In this document: positions 63,023 to 64,000 of the stretch, piece after piece
How positions within the stretch are numbered: the first letter of the stretch is position 1
Layout of the letters: every line of letters starts with the position of its first letter
DNA from: Burkholderiales bacterium C2
Lineage (GTDB): Bacteria > Pseudomonadota > Gammaproteobacteria > Burkholderiales > Burkholderiaceae_C
DNA: 64,000 nt
NCBI GenBank assembly: GCA_005503085.1
Contig: SCOI01000004.1
Coordinates: forward strand, 186,001 to 250,000
Reading direction: 5' to 3'
Position numbers and translations under genes: made by a program
Notes under the pieces: model-generated
What the model was told of the DNA's origin: nothing
What the model saw: the letters and a program-made list of their open reading frames with translations, nothing else
Database searches by the model: none

Positions 63023-64000
63023 TCAAGCCGGCTGCTGGCGTTTTTCTGCATACATGCCCAGATCGCTGCGCAGCAGCAGGCTGTCCAGGCTGTCGTCGCT
63101 GCGCGAGCGGGTCAGGCCCAGGCTGACGCTGACGCACAGGCCGGTGGCCAGCATGCCCCAGGCATAGGCGGCCACGGCGCGCTTGAGGCGCTCGCCGACC
63201 GCGGCCGCCTGCTCGTCGTCCGGAGCCCAGAAGGCCAGCACGAACTCATCGCCGCCCCAGCGTGCGGCCAGGTCCTGGCCGCGCAGCGACTGCTGGAACA
63301 GCTCGGCCAGCACGCGCAGCACCTGATCGCCGACCTGATGGGAGTAGCGGTCGTTGACCGACTTGAAGCGGTCCACATCGACCACCGACAGATACAGCGC
63401 GCTGCCGTCCTCGGGCCGGCCGGCCAGTGCCTCGGTCAGCAGCAGCTCCATGCCGCGCCGGTTCAGCAGGCCGGTCAGCGCGTCTTCCATCGACAAGCGC
63501 TGCAGCTGCTGCGCATTGCTTCTCAGGTGCTGCACCTCCTGCTTGTGCTGGCGCAGCTCGAAGTGCAGGGTCGCGACGCTGCGACGGTGGTGCATGCTGA
63601 CCTGGCGGAGCTGGTGTTCGCCGCGCTGCAGCAGGCGCAGGCAGGCCAGCGCCTCGCCGGCCTGGCCTTGCCGCTCATGCAGCTCGCTGCTCAGCAGCAG
63701 TGCGATGCGCTGCAAGGGCTGGTGTTCGATGCGCACGCAGGAGGCGTGCATCTGCTGCGCCGCCTGCAGCGCGGCGGGTGCCGCATCGCTGAGCAGGGCC
63801 ATCTCGCAGCGCAGCCAGGGCTGCATGGCCTGCAGCAGGCGCACCTCGGGCAGGCGCGCGGCCAGCGCCTCGCTGGCCTGCACCAGCGGCTCGGCCGCCG
63901 CCGCGCCATGCTGCCAGCCCTCGGCCAGCGCGCGCAGCCACTGCAGCACGCCCTGTTGCATCAGCGAGGCCGGTGCGCCGGCCTTGCCCAGGGCCTCGGC
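63023..64000 (-). CDS. Diguanylate cyclase (GGDEF), 3' part only
   Basis: The frame stays open to base 64000, so the N-terminus is beyond the window. About 325 codons are seen. A helical, TPR-like sensor region and coiled coil precede the GGDEF domain (RWGGDEFVLAFWA), which has the inhibitory I-site RGQD five residues upstream. The product is cyclic di-GMP made from two GTP. It is probably cytoplasmic. Confidence 0.92.
   Translation of the reverse strand, partial: AEALGKAGAPASLMQQGVLQWLRALAEGWQHGAAAAEPLVQASEALAARLPEVRLLQAMQPWLRCEMALLSDAAPAALQAAQQMHASCVRIEHQPLQRIALLLSSELHERQGQAGEALACLRLLQRGEHQLRQVSMHHRRSVATLHFELRQHKQEVQHLRSNAQQLQRLSMEDALTGLLNRRGMELLLTEALAGRPEDGSALYLSVVDVDRFKSVNDRYSHQVGDQVLRVLAELFQQSLRGQDLAARWGGDEFVLAFWAPDDEQAAAVGERLKRAVAAYAWGMLATGLCVSVSLGLTRSRSDDSLDSLLLRSDLGMYAEKRQQPA

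Overview
The window is a GC-rich, densely packed chromosomal segment of a betaproteobacterium. The best guess is order Burkholderiales, near Roseateles/Paucibacter-like bacteria. This is inferred from gene order (yebC-purD-acyltransferase-hemF-nadD-rsfS-rlmH-maf-rng; dnaX-ybaB-recR; gloB-yafS-rnhA), a PEP-CTERM protein and a large carboxypeptidase-type TonB receptor. No rRNA genes or CRISPR arrays were seen. Most of the sequence is housekeeping.

Layout. 1-13.3 kb: the 5' part of argA (cut by the window edge), a secreted S8 protease with a PEP-CTERM anchor, hrpA, a tandem pair of kinase-like HDOD signalling proteins (one apparently a pseudokinase), and a chemotaxis receptor. 13.4-15.8 kb: a small island of visibly lower GC. 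15.8-24.6 kb: the 4.5S SRP RNA gene, a SirB-like protein, a PurM-like protein, dnaX-ybaB-recR, mltD, gloB, a YafS-like methyltransferase and rnhA. 24.7-31 kb: an RND efflux pair, a Crp/Fnr regulator, a dCMP deaminase and small unknown proteins. 31-41 kb: a TonB-dependent receptor with a long leader, a LytTR two-component pair, an N-formylglutamate amidohydrolase, a LysR regulator and a HerA-type ATPase. 41-50 kb: the long yebC-to-rng housekeeping run, then a LysR regulator facing a racemase and a binding-protein gene. 51-64 kb: tolB-pal-cpoB, a YeeE/YedE transporter, tcdA, three lysine tRNAs, TlpA-like and transglutaminase-like proteins, a nitroreductase, a proline-rich membrane protein, a DUF962 protein, a YceI-like lipoprotein, a DapA-family enzyme, and a diguanylate cyclase cut by the right edge.

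The standout is the 2.3 kb island at 13445-15780. It carries two tightly coupled genes. The first encodes a Mrr-like PD-(D/E)XK nuclease. The second encodes a caspase/CHAT-like cysteine protease with a His82/Cys124 dyad. Behind them lies the N-terminal remnant of a phage-type integrase. The island is bounded by a perfect 12-bp direct repeat, and the right copy is exactly the 3' end of the 4.5S RNA gene (ffs). Insertion into the end of ffs therefore left that RNA intact. A nuclease plus a caspase-like protease on a mobile cassette suggests a two-gene defence or abortive-infection system. I cannot match it to a named system, and its function is inference.

How genes work together: tolB-pal-cpoB supports outer-membrane constriction; dnaX, recR and rnhA serve replication and repair; nadD, purD and hemF serve cofactor and nucleotide synthesis; rsfS, rlmH, rng, tcdA, ffs and the lysine tRNAs serve translation and protein targeting.
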